A stretch of DNA of 5,539 nt from Patescibacteria group bacterium (lineage in GTDB: Bacteria > Patescibacteriota > WWE3 > UBA101185 > UBA10185): assembly GCA_022710505.1 (NCBI GenBank), contig JAKLGS010000048.1:1-5539 (forward strand), read 5' to 3'. The notes beneath the pieces were generated by a model. That model was given only the letters and a program-made list of their open reading frames with translations. It ran no database searches and was not told the DNA's origin. The position numbers were made by a program, and so were the translations under genes. Of this stretch, positions 1 through 5,436 are shown piece by piece (position 1 is the first letter of the stretch; each line of letters opens with the position of its first letter).

Positions 1-1
1 C

Positions 2-154
2 CAAGATTACGGAGTACTTCAAAACAAAGATTTCTCCACGCTCTTCCCTGATATTTCGGAGGATACTATACTTAGAGATTTGAAAGTGTTGGTTGATATG
101 GACATAATACAAAAGCTCGGAAGCACTAAGTCTTCAAGGTACGAATTGAAATAA
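2..154 (+). CDS. C-terminal fragment of a winged-helix-like protein (5' end outside window)
   Basis: An open frame enters from the left edge and ends at TAA 152-154, giving the last 50 residues of a protein. The fragment reads like the second half of a winged helix-turn-helix: a pattern T-I-L-R-D-L-K-x-L-V (about residues 24-33 of the fragment) resembles a recognition helix of DeoR/SMC-accessory type domains (T-x-x-R-D-L-x-x-L). It is followed by D-I-I-Q-K-L-G and then S-R-Y-E-L-K, as in a beta-hairpin wing ending in an aromatic strand. This suggests a DNA-binding transcriptional regulator or a protein carrying such a domain at its C-terminus. The rest of the protein is not visible, so neither the family nor the target can be named. 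It ends 63 bases before the ligase gene and is probably a separate transcription unit, because a consensus -10 box lies between them. Confidence 0.65.
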   Translation, partial: QDYGVLQNKDFSTLFPDISEDTILRDLKVLVDMDIIQKLGSTKSSRYELK

Positions 155-162
155 ATCCCGCT

Positions 163-178
163 AAAGGAATACCTTTTT
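163..178 (+). terminator. Weak candidate intrinsic terminator
   Basis: A 5-bp stem, AAAGG (163-167) with CCTTT (172-176), closes a 4-base AATA loop and overlaps a run of five T (174-178), nine bases after the upstream stop codon. The geometry is that of a minimal Rho-independent terminator, but the stem is short and has only two G-C pairs, so it may be inefficient or fortuitous. Its place between the upstream stop and the ligase promoter is what supports it. Confidence 0.3.
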
Positions 179-205
179 AAAAAGATAATAATCCAAAATA
201 TATAC

Positions 206-211
206 TATAAT
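206..211 (+). promoter_or_regulatory. Consensus -10 box of the ligase operon, predicting a leaderless transcript
   Basis: A perfect TATAAT lies with only six bases between it and the ligase ATG at 218. Transcription by a housekeeping sigma factor normally starts about seven bases after the -10 box, which would place the 5' end of the mRNA on the A of the start codon. No Shine-Dalgarno-like purine stretch precedes the ATG (the preceding bases are AGCCCT), which agrees with a leaderless message. No convincing -35 hexamer is seen at 16-18 bases spacing, and there is no TGn extended -10. Confidence 0.6.
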
Positions 212-217
212 AGCCCT

Positions 218-2038
218 ATGAAATTCAGTGATTTTTCAATCTACATGCAAAGACTCGAAGATACCTCCAAACGCTTAGAAATGACGGATATCCTAACTGA
301 ATTGATAAAAAAACTTTCAGTGGATGAGATAGATAAAGCAATATACTTGGCATCAGGATATGTAGAAGCTCCTTTTGAAGAAATAAAATTCAACATTGCC
401 GAAAAAATGATGTTAAAAGTTATAGAACAGACCTTCTCTACTCCCCAGAAAAGGATATCGGCTGAAGAAATTCAGGATGTGTATAGAAAAACAGGAGACT
501 TAGGAAATGTAATATTTGAATTTAAGAAAAACGATAAAAAATTCAGCGATTTTTCTATATCAGAAGTTCATTCCAAACTTTTAGAGATTGCCCTGATTGA
601 AGGGACTGGATCACAAGACAGTAAAATAACAAAAATATCAACACTTTTGAAAGAAACTGACCCTCTGTCAGCCAAACACATCACAAGAATAATTTTAGGA
701 ACAATGAGGCTTGGATTTACCGAACTAACAATAATTGCAGCTCTTGCCAACTATCTTGGAAATAAATCTTTGACAAAAGAAATTGAAGCTAAATACAATA
801 TTCACCCCGACATAGGTTTAATAGCTAAAAAAATCAAGGACGAAGGTATTAAGGGTATAAAAACAATAAATATGGAAATTGGAGTCCCGATACTATCGCA
901 AAAAGCCCAAAGGGTGAGTGGGATAGGGGAAATTATGGAAAGAATTAACAAGGTGTGGGCAGAATTCAAGTTCGACGGAACAAGAGTTCAGCTTCATTTT
1001 GCTAAAAAGGGTTTTTATCAGAAAAAACATATGAATGATAAAACAGGCCAATCCAATTTATTTGGAGATGAAAAAGCAACCTCCCTTGTCAGAACCTTTA
1101 CCAGAAATCTTGAGGAAACTACGCACCAATATCCTGATATAGTGGAAGCTGCAGTAAAGCAGATAAAAGCCAACTCGGTTATTTTAGATGGCGAAGGAAT
1201 TGGATACAACAAAGCAACTGGAGAGTTCCTCCCCTTCCAGGAAACTATGCAAAGAAAGAGAAAATACAACATTAAAGAAACTGCTAAAAATATTCCGTTT
1301 AAATACTTTGTTTTTGATATTTTATATTTAAACGGAGAGTCTGTGATTGAAAAACCCCTTCATGAGAGAAGAAAACTTTTGGATAGTATTATCGGACCGG
1401 GAGACGTTATTCAAACCGACGAATATCTTGAAACGGACGAGTTTGAAAAGTTGGAAGAGTATTTTGAAATGGCCAAAGAAAAAGGTCTGGAAGGCATAGT
1501 AGTAAAAACGCCGGGCGATCCCTACCAAGCCGGAGCAAGATCTTATTCCTGGATAAAGTATAAAAAAGCGGATGAAAAACTGCTCTCGGATACCGTTGAT
1601 TGTGTCATTTTAGGCTACTATAACGGAAGGGGTGTGAGATCAAAATTCGGAATCGGTGGGTTGCTTGTGGGTGTTTACGATAAAGAAAAAGAAGTTTATA
1701 AAACAGTATCAAAGATCGGAACCGGGCTTACAGAGGAGGATCTTAAATATTTAAAGAAAAAATGTGATCAAATTCAAGTGAAGAACAAGCCTAAAAATGT
1801 GGAGATGGATAAAATATTTACCCCCGATGTTTTTGTTTCTCCAAAAATGGTTATTGAGATCGGCGCCGATGAAATTAGTGTATCTCCCACTCATACTGCA
1901 GGCTACGCATTAAGATTTCCAAGATTGATAAAATTCAGAGACGACAAAAATCCTGAAGATACAACAAACGTTTCTGAGATAGAAAAAATGTATAAAAATC
2001 AAAGGAAAAATATAAATGGCGATGAAGACAATCTCTGA
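218..2038 (+). CDS. lig: ATP-dependent DNA ligase, archaeal/eukaryal replicative type
   Basis: Seals nicks in duplex DNA through a covalent lysine-AMP intermediate formed from ATP. At 606 residues it has the full three-part build of archaeal replicative ligases (about 550-610). An all-helical N-terminal DNA-binding domain spans about 1-220, starting with the family's R-L-E-x-T-S-x-R-L-E-x-T-D signature at residues 12-24. The adenylation domain spans about 230-450 and the OB-fold domain about 455-600. Visible motifs are motif I K251-F-D-G254 (K251 the adenylated lysine) with R256; motif Ia T-R-N-L-E near 295-299, followed by H-Q-Y-P-D-I; D-G-E 324-326; motif III F364-V-F-D-I-L; motif IV E425-G-I-V-V-K430; motif V W445-I-K-Y-K449; and motif VI R566-F-P-R569. 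No catalytic residue is missing. It is unlike bacterial LigD/LigC (no polymerase or nuclease domains) and unlike NAD-dependent LigA. The ATG at 218 fits the N-terminal alignment and the adjacent -10 box. The gene ends 23 bases inside the next gene. Whether it is the sole replicative ligase cannot be judged from this window. Confidence 0.96.
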   Translation: MKFSDFSIYMQRLEDTSKRLEMTDILTELIKKLSVDEIDKAIYLASGYVEAPFEEIKFNIAEKMMLKVIEQTFSTPQKRISAEEIQDVYRKTGDLGNVIFEFKKNDKKFSDFSISEVHSKLLEIALIEGTGSQDSKITKISTLLKETDPLSAKHITRIILGTMRLGFTELTIIAALANYLGNKSLTKEIEAKYNIHPDIGLIAKKIKDEGIKGIKTINMEIGVPILSQKAQRVSGIGEIMERINKVWAEFKFDGTRVQLHFAKKGFYQKKHMNDKTGQSNLFGDEKATSLVRTFTRNLEETTHQYPDIVEAAVKQIKANSVILDGEGIGYNKATGEFLPFQETMQRKRKYNIKETAKNIPFKYFVFDILYLNGESVIEKPLHERRKLLDSIIGPGDVIQTDEYLETDEFEKLEEYFEMAKEKGLEGIVVKTPGDPYQAGARSYSWIKYKKADEKLLSDTVDCVILGYYNGRGVRSKFGIGGLLVGVYDKEKEVYKTVSKIGTGLTEEDLKYLKKKCDQIQVKNKPKNVEMDKIFTPDVFVSPKMVIEIGADEISVSPTHTAGYALRFPRLIKFRDDKNPEDTTNVSEIEKMYKNQRKNINGDEDNL

Positions 2039-2393
2039 CATAATAAATAGCAAAAAAATGAGCAGGGATTACAGATGTTCCCATGAATTTCAAGCCTATG
2101 GAAATAAACTATCAGAAGATTTAGGAGATAAAAAACACAGGGCTTTATACATCAAGTTAGCAAAAACCGAAGATCGAAGTCTCTTAGAAGAAGCAAAAGA
2201 TTCGGTCCTAAGTTCGAGAAATGCCACTACCAAAGGAAGATTATTTATGTGGAAAGTCGGGCAACTTAAAAAAGAGCGCAAAGAAAAACAAAAGGAGAAT
2301 GCAGAAAATTCCAAGGTAGAAAAAGTGGCTGAATCTAAAACAAAAGTAGGTAAAACAGAAAAAGAAGCTGACAAATCATCGCCAAAAAATTGA
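2016..2393 (+). CDS. Small basic protein of unknown function, coupled to DNA ligase
   Basis: I do not recognise a named family. The 125 residues divide into a compact, predicted helical core (about 20-85) and a low-complexity tail of alternating Lys, Glu, Ala and Ser (about 86-125) that is probably disordered. The core has the pattern C-S-H-E-F-Q-A-Y-G, L-G-D-K-K-H-R-A-L-Y-I-K-L-A-K and K-G-R-L-F-M-W-K. I recall generally similar short proteins (L-G-D-x-x-H-x-x-L-Y-I-x-L) from CPR genomes, annotated only as hypothetical. Its first 23 bases lie inside the ligase gene in another frame, so the two are probably translated together. A Shine-Dalgarno-like AAAGGA (2001-2006) stands nine bases before ATG 2016; ATG 2022 is a possible alternative start. 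The linkage and the positively charged surface make a DNA-associated or ligase-associated role plausible, but this is inference. No transmembrane segment or signal peptide is seen. Confidence 0.8.
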   Translation: MAMKTISDIINSKKMSRDYRCSHEFQAYGNKLSEDLGDKKHRALYIKLAKTEDRSLLEEAKDSVLSSRNATTKGRLFMWKVGQLKKERKEKQKENAENSKVEKVAESKTKVGKTEKEADKSSPKN

Positions 2394-2422
2394 TTGAAGT
2401 CGGAACAATAAGTAAGTATTAT
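2394..2422 (+). promoter_or_regulatory. Promoter of the membrane protein-lgt-rpiB-rpe-LOG operon
   Basis: TTGAAG at 2394-2399 (four of six matches to TTGACA) is followed after exactly 17 bases by TATTAT at 2417-2422 (five of six matches to TATAAT). Seven bases then separate the -10 box from ATG 2430, so the predicted start of transcription falls on or one base before the start codon. No Shine-Dalgarno-like sequence occurs in the preceding 20 bases. The -35 box begins right after the TGA of the preceding gene. Read-through from the ligase operon is also possible, since no terminator is seen in the 36-base gap. Confidence 0.5.
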
Positions 2423-2429
2423 TAAAACA

Positions 2430-2975
2430 ATGATTAAAAAAATATTAACCTATTACAAAATCCCCCTGCTAGTTTCAATCACCTTAGGAATAACAATTTT
2501 AGCGATGAGTATAGCGAGAAAACCACTTGATATTGCACAGGTTTTTGTAGGTGTGTTGCTGGGAACTTTTCTTTTAGACATAGAATTTATACTTTACCCA
2601 TATATATTTGAACCCAACACTGAATATGCTAAGACTGTATTTGCCTATATAAAGAATAAAGATTTTGGTGATTTAATTTCCTTTATTAATGAACATAAGG
2701 ACGAAGTAAAAGACAAATCTTTGAATAGTATAATATTTCAGTTTGTCCTGATCTTTCTCGTTGTATTTACTTCATATACAAATACTTCATACTTTATAAA
2801 AGCGTTTGTAATGTCTGTATTCGCTAACTCTATTTACAAACTTACAGAAGCACTTTTCGAGGATAGGACGAAGGATTGGTTTTGGGCTATAAAGGGAACT
2901 CCTAAAAAAGAGGGGGTTATCTTTTTCATTGTAGGTTTAATTATAGTTTTAGCCATAGCCCTCTACTTCGTATAG
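2430..2975 (+). CDS. Multi-pass membrane protein of unknown function, coupled to lgt
   Basis: A 181-residue integral membrane protein that I cannot assign to a named family; its general look matches hypothetical proteins found in Microgenomates-type genomes. Hydrophobic stretches suggest membrane segments at about 12-29, 36-58, 99-116, 120-136 and 162-181. A polar, charged section at about 60-98 contains E-P-N-T-E-Y-A and I-N-E-H-K-D-E-V-K-D-K-S-L-N-S, and another lies at about 140-161 (L-F-E-D-R-T-K-D-W-F-W-A-I-K). The motif L-L-G-T-F-L-L-D-I-E at 43-52 and the D-W-F-W segment look like conserved landmarks. No signal peptidase or lipobox site is seen. ATG 2430 is the first ATG after an in-frame stop at 2409-2411 and lies seven bases after a -10 box. 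The gene ends in TAG, whose G is also the first base of the GTG start of lgt, so the two are translationally coupled. A role near lipoprotein or envelope biogenesis is inferred only from this linkage. Confidence 0.85.
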   Translation: MIKKILTYYKIPLLVSITLGITILAMSIARKPLDIAQVFVGVLLGTFLLDIEFILYPYIFEPNTEYAKTVFAYIKNKDFGDLISFINEHKDEVKDKSLNSIIFQFVLIFLVVFTSYTNTSYFIKAFVMSVFANSIYKLTEALFEDRTKDWFWAIKGTPKKEGVIFFIVGLIIVLAIALYFV

Positions 2976-3718
2976 TGATAAACCCTTACGGAATACTTAT
3001 ATCCATCGCAATTTTTATATCTATTAAAACTGCGGAAGGAATTATTGAAAAAAAAGATGAAGATACTCTGTGGGGGCTGTCTTTATGGGCAATTATCTTT
3101 GGTATTATAGGAGCCAGGTTATACCACGTTTTAGACTATCTTGATTTTTACATAAAAAATCCTGTGGAAATACTATTTCTCTGGAATGGTGGTTTGGGTA
3201 TCTTTGGAGCTGTTTTAGGAGGAATAGGCGGAGGTGTAATTTATCTTAAAGTAAAAGGTAAAAAAATACTCCCGTGGCTGGATATAATATCGGTGGTGAC
3301 GCCTTTGGGACAAGCTACAGGAAGATGGGGAAATTTTTTTAATAACGAGATATTCGGGAAACCTACTACTCTACCCTGGGGAATTTATATTAATCCGGAA
3401 AATCGACCGTTAATGTTTTTTAATAATGAAAAATTCCACCCGCTTTTTATTTACGAATCAATTCTTAATTTAATTCTTTTTATTTTTTTGTATAGAACAT
3501 ACAAAAGAAAACACAATAAGCTAAAAAGCGGGTTTTTTATGTCAGTATATCTACTTGGATATTCTGTCATAAGATTCTCACTCGAATTTCTAAGAATAGA
3601 TCCGTGGACAACACATTTATCACCAAGTCTTACCTTGAATGTAGCTCAAACTATATCTATACTTTTAATAATCCTTTCTTTAACATTTATATTTACAAAC
3701 AAAGGCAATAAAAAATGA
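2975..3718 (+). CDS. lgt: Prolipoprotein diacylglyceryl transferase
   Basis: Integral membrane enzyme that transfers the diacylglyceryl group of phosphatidylglycerol to the lipobox cysteine of prolipoproteins, the first step of lipoprotein maturation. The 247 residues are slightly short for the family (about 260-290). Recognisable parts are G46-A-R-L-Y-H51; G72-G-L-G-I-F-G-A; the signature G116-R-W-G-N-F-F-N-N-E-I-F-G128 with R117, N120 and E125; H155-P-L-F-I-Y-E-S162; R200-F-S-L-E-F-L-R207; and a final helix with Q225 near L-N-V-A-Q-T-I-S. About seven membrane helices are expected and the hydropathy agrees. The segment that is HGGLIG in E. coli is F-G-A-V-L-G here, so the His103 position is Phe77; this resembles the G-L-G-I-W-G-A variant of other bacteria. 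The start is GTG, sharing one base with the preceding TAG, without a ribosome binding site, so it probably depends on coupling. It overlaps rpiB by four bases (ATGA). The gene marks the source as a bacterium, since Lgt is absent from archaea. Confidence 0.95.
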   Translation: MINPYGILISIAIFISIKTAEGIIEKKDEDTLWGLSLWAIIFGIIGARLYHVLDYLDFYIKNPVEILFLWNGGLGIFGAVLGGIGGGVIYLKVKGKKILPWLDIISVVTPLGQATGRWGNFFNNEIFGKPTTLPWGIYINPENRPLMFFNNEKFHPLFIYESILNLILFIFLYRTYKRKHNKLKSGFFMSVYLLGYSVIRFSLEFLRIDPWTTHLSPSLTLNVAQTISILLIILSLTFIFTNKGNKK

Positions 3719-4158
3719 TTTATATATCTTCTGACCACAGAGGTCTTGAATTAAAAAAATATCTCGTTGAATCTTTAGTATCTGTAGGACTTGGAATTGT
3801 TGATTTGGGACCAAAAGATTCAGACCCTGAAGATGATTATCCTGATTTTGCAAAACTTGTAGCAGAAAAAATTCAAGAGGATTTTGAAAATATGGGAGTA
3901 CTTATATGTGCGAACGGTGTGGGTATAAGCATCGCGGCTAACAAACTTGATGGGATTAGAGCAGCTCTCTCTTGGAATCCAAAACACGCAGCCTCATCAA
4001 GAAACGACGACGGGACAAATGTATTGGTTTTGCCAGCAGATTACATAACTAAAGAGGAGGCTCTTGAGATTCTGCATACATGGCTTTCAACCAATTTTTC
4101 TGGTGAGGATAGACACATTAGAAGAATTCAGAAAATAGCAGAATTAGAAGAAATATGA
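3715..4158 (+). CDS. rpiB: RpiB/LacAB-family sugar-phosphate isomerase, probable ribose-5-phosphate isomerase B
   Basis: Expected to interconvert ribose 5-phosphate and ribulose 5-phosphate in the non-oxidative pentose phosphate pathway; cytoplasmic. The 147 residues match the family length. Landmarks are S6-D-H-R-G-L-E-L-K14 (substrate-binding Asp7-His8), D41-Y-P-D-F, C65-A-N-G-V-G-I-S-I-A-A-N-K77 with Cys65 at the catalytic base position (Cys66 of E. coli RpiB), G80-I-R-A, R96-N-D-D-G-T-N-V-L and D132-R-H-I-R-R. Two changes stand out. The usual C-G-T-G is C-A-N-G, which replaces the Thr68 equivalent by Asn67. The His99 equivalent in the S-R-x-H-N-D-x-N-V-L motif, implicated in ring opening, is Asp98. 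The fold assignment is firm but the exact substrate is less so. The ATG overlaps the lgt stop as ATGA; AAAGG at 3701-3705 is a reasonable ribosome binding site. The next gene overlaps by another ATGA and encodes the following pathway step. Confidence 0.9.
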   Translation: MIYISSDHRGLELKKYLVESLVSVGLGIVDLGPKDSDPEDDYPDFAKLVAEKIQEDFENMGVLICANGVGISIAANKLDGIRAALSWNPKHAASSRNDDGTNVLVLPADYITKEEALEILHTWLSTNFSGEDRHIRRIQKIAELEEI

Positions 4159-4841
4159 TCATACCTGCAATATTAGAAAAAGATTTAAAAAATATAATCA
4201 ATAAAGTGGATCTTGTTAAAGATGTTGCCAAAACAATACAGATAGACGTACTGGATAACACATTAATAAAAGAAAAAACATTTACCGATTTAAATAAACT
4301 TAAAAACATTAAGACGGATATAGAAATCATAATTCACCTTATGGTTGATGATCCTAAAAAATATATTAAAAAATTAAATGGATCTTTTATTTTTAGTAAA
4401 GGTAAAATAAGCAATGTAAGCACATTTATTACTCAACTGACAGAAGATAAAAATAAAATTATGGAATTTATCAAACTCGCTAAAAATTCAGGTTATAAAA
4501 CAGGAATATCCATCAATACAGATCAAGACACTTCTCTACTAATACCATTTTTAGACAAAACAGACGTTATACAATTTATGGGAGTAAACCCGGGAAAACA
4601 AGGAAATGAGTTTTTACCTGAAGTAATGGACAAGATAATAGATTTTAAAAATAAATTCCCCGGAGTAGAAACCCTGTTAGATGGCGGTGTATGCCGTGAT
4701 AATTTTATTTCGGTGGTAAAAACAGGGGTTGACAAAGTAGTCATCGGTTCGTCAATATTTAATACTGAAAATCCAAAACAAAAGTTTATTGAATTTTCAA
4801 ATTTATTTGAGGAAGAAAGGAAAACGGCCCATGGAGAATAA
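4155..4841 (+). CDS. rpe: Ribulose-phosphate 3-epimerase-like TIM-barrel protein (divergent)
   Basis: Ribulose-phosphate 3-epimerases interconvert ribulose 5-phosphate and xylulose 5-phosphate on a metal-dependent (beta/alpha)8 barrel. The 228 residues match the family length and the motifs fall in order: I3-P-A-I-L near the N-terminus; I30-D31-V-L-D34 (family H-x-D-V-M-D-G); H61-L-M-V-D-D-P67; I118-S-I-N; M142-G-V-N-P-G-K-Q-G150 (family T-V-N/x-P-G-F-G-G-Q); L175-D176-G-G178; and I197-G-S-S-I-F202 at the phosphate-binding end. Of the four expected metal ligands (His, Asp, His, Asp), Asp31, His61 and Asp176 are present, but the first His is Gln29. The Gly after the second Asp is Asn35, and the loop that normally carries F-V-P-N is different. 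It may be an active variant, use another metal, or have shifted substrate range. Its ATG overlaps the rpiB stop (ATGA), which supports a shared pathway. It has no strong ribosome binding site and probably relies on coupling. Confidence 0.85.
   Translation: MIIPAILEKDLKNIINKVDLVKDVAKTIQIDVLDNTLIKEKTFTDLNKLKNIKTDIEIIIHLMVDDPKKYIKKLNGSFIFSKGKISNVSTFITQLTEDKNKIMEFIKLAKNSGYKTGISINTDQDTSLLIPFLDKTDVIQFMGVNPGKQGNEFLPEVMDKIIDFKNKFPGVETLLDGGVCRDNFISVVKTGVDKVVIGSSIFNTENPKQKFIEFSNLFEEERKTAHGE
4818..4822 (+). promoter_or_regulatory. Ribosome binding site that decides the LOG gene start
   Basis: The purine stretch AGGAA lies inside the end of the epimerase gene, eight bases before ATG 4831. It favours this ATG over the in-frame TTG at 4789, which has no such sequence and would lengthen the overlap with the epimerase from 11 to 53 bases. 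Confidence 0.55.
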
Positions 4842-5418
4842 AGAAGAAAAAGTTAAAAGACCTTTGATGGTTTGTATTTTAGGCGGCGCCGCTTGGAACG
4901 AAGAGGACGAACCTTACATACAAGCAAAAGCGACTGCAAAAATTTTAGCTGAAAACGGATACGGAATAGTAAACGGAGGTGGTCCCGGTGTTATGAGAGC
5001 TTCCACAGAAGGAGCCCACGAAGGCGGAGCCGGAGTTTTGGCAGTAACTTATCACCCTAATAAACCCAAAAGACATTTTGAAGGAACAGACCCGAAGAAC
5101 AAGTTTGACCTCGAGGTAAAAACACTCGACTATTTCGACAGAACAAAAGTAATGCTTCAGACTTCAGATATTCATGTAATTTTCAGAGGAAGTATTGGAA
5201 CGTTAAGTGAGTTCGGCATGTCTTGGGAAAACTCTTATATACACGAGCCCAACAACAAACCAATAATACTTTTTGGAAATCACTGGGAAGGAATTTTAAA
5301 ATCAATTGATGAGAATATGACAGTTAGAGGCGGTGAGACAGACATTTTAAAAATCTGCACTACCCCACAGGAAGTTCTGGATTACATAAAGTCTATTGAA
5401 AAAACACTAATTCATTAA
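4831..5418 (+). CDS. LOG-family (TIGR00730-like) nucleotide phosphoribohydrolase homologue
   Basis: LOG-family proteins have a Rossmann-like lysine-decarboxylase-named fold. Characterised members hydrolyse nucleoside 5'-monophosphates to a free base and ribose 5-phosphate, including cytokinin activation in plants and some bacteria. From ATG 4831 the protein is 195 residues, the usual length. It shows C15-I-L-G-G on the first strand; the nucleotide-binding G49-G-G-P-G-V-M55 followed by A57 and G61-A62; R104 and K106 in the position of the family's R-K pair; and G120-S-I-G-T-L-S-E127, which corresponds to the signature PGGxGTxxE with Glu127 as the expected catalytic acid. The first part of that signature is changed: P-G-G reads R119-G-S, so this belongs to a divergent subfamily. 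It overlaps the epimerase by 11 bases. Being last in an operon with RpiB and Rpe suggests that the ribose 5-phosphate it releases may enter the pentose phosphate route. The substrate base cannot be read from sequence. Confidence 0.88.
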   Translation: MENKEEKVKRPLMVCILGGAAWNEEDEPYIQAKATAKILAENGYGIVNGGGPGVMRASTEGAHEGGAGVLAVTYHPNKPKRHFEGTDPKNKFDLEVKTLDYFDRTKVMLQTSDIHVIFRGSIGTLSEFGMSWENSYIHEPNNKPIILFGNHWEGILKSIDENMTVRGGETDILKICTTPQEVLDYIKSIEKTLIH

Positions 5419-5419
5419 A

Positions 5420-5435
5420 TTAGAAAAATTTCTAA
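5420..5435. terminator. AT-rich palindrome after the operon, weak terminator candidate
   Basis: TTAGAAA (5420-5426) and TTTCTAA (5429-5435) are exact reverse complements separated by two bases, so the hairpin is about six pairs with a four-base loop. It starts two bases after the LOG stop. It has one G-C pair and no T-run after it on the plus strand, so it is a poor classical intrinsic terminator. It may act on both strands if the minus-strand frame ending at 5437 is real. Confidence 0.25.
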
Positions 5436-5436
5436 A

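Noticed and set aside
1018..1528. Minus-strand frames inside the ligase gene
   Set aside because: They lie opposite well-conserved ligase motifs (D-G-E, motif III, motif IV) and show no independent start signals or domain features.
2096..2374. Minus-strand frame of 92 codons opposite the 125-residue gene
   Set aside because: It is the Ser/Phe/Leu-rich mirror of a Lys/Glu-rich coding region, a usual shadow pattern. The plus-strand gene has a start, a ribosome binding site and coupling.
4729..4761. TTGACA followed by TATTTA inside the epimerase gene, resembling an internal promoter for LOG
   Set aside because: The spacing is about 21 bases, too long for a typical promoter, and the bases encode the conserved G-V-D-K-V-V-I-G-S-S segment. 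Overlapping genes make an internal promoter unnecessary.
4789..4830. TTG at 4789 as the start of the LOG gene (209 residues)
   Set aside because: It would overlap the epimerase by 53 bases, has no ribosome binding site, and adds a basic stretch not expected in the family. ATG 4831 has AGGAA at a good distance.
218..5418. Alternative genetic code with UGA as glycine
   Set aside because: Four genes end at TGA exactly where overlap with the next start and family length predict termination, and no in-frame TGA interrupts a conserved domain.
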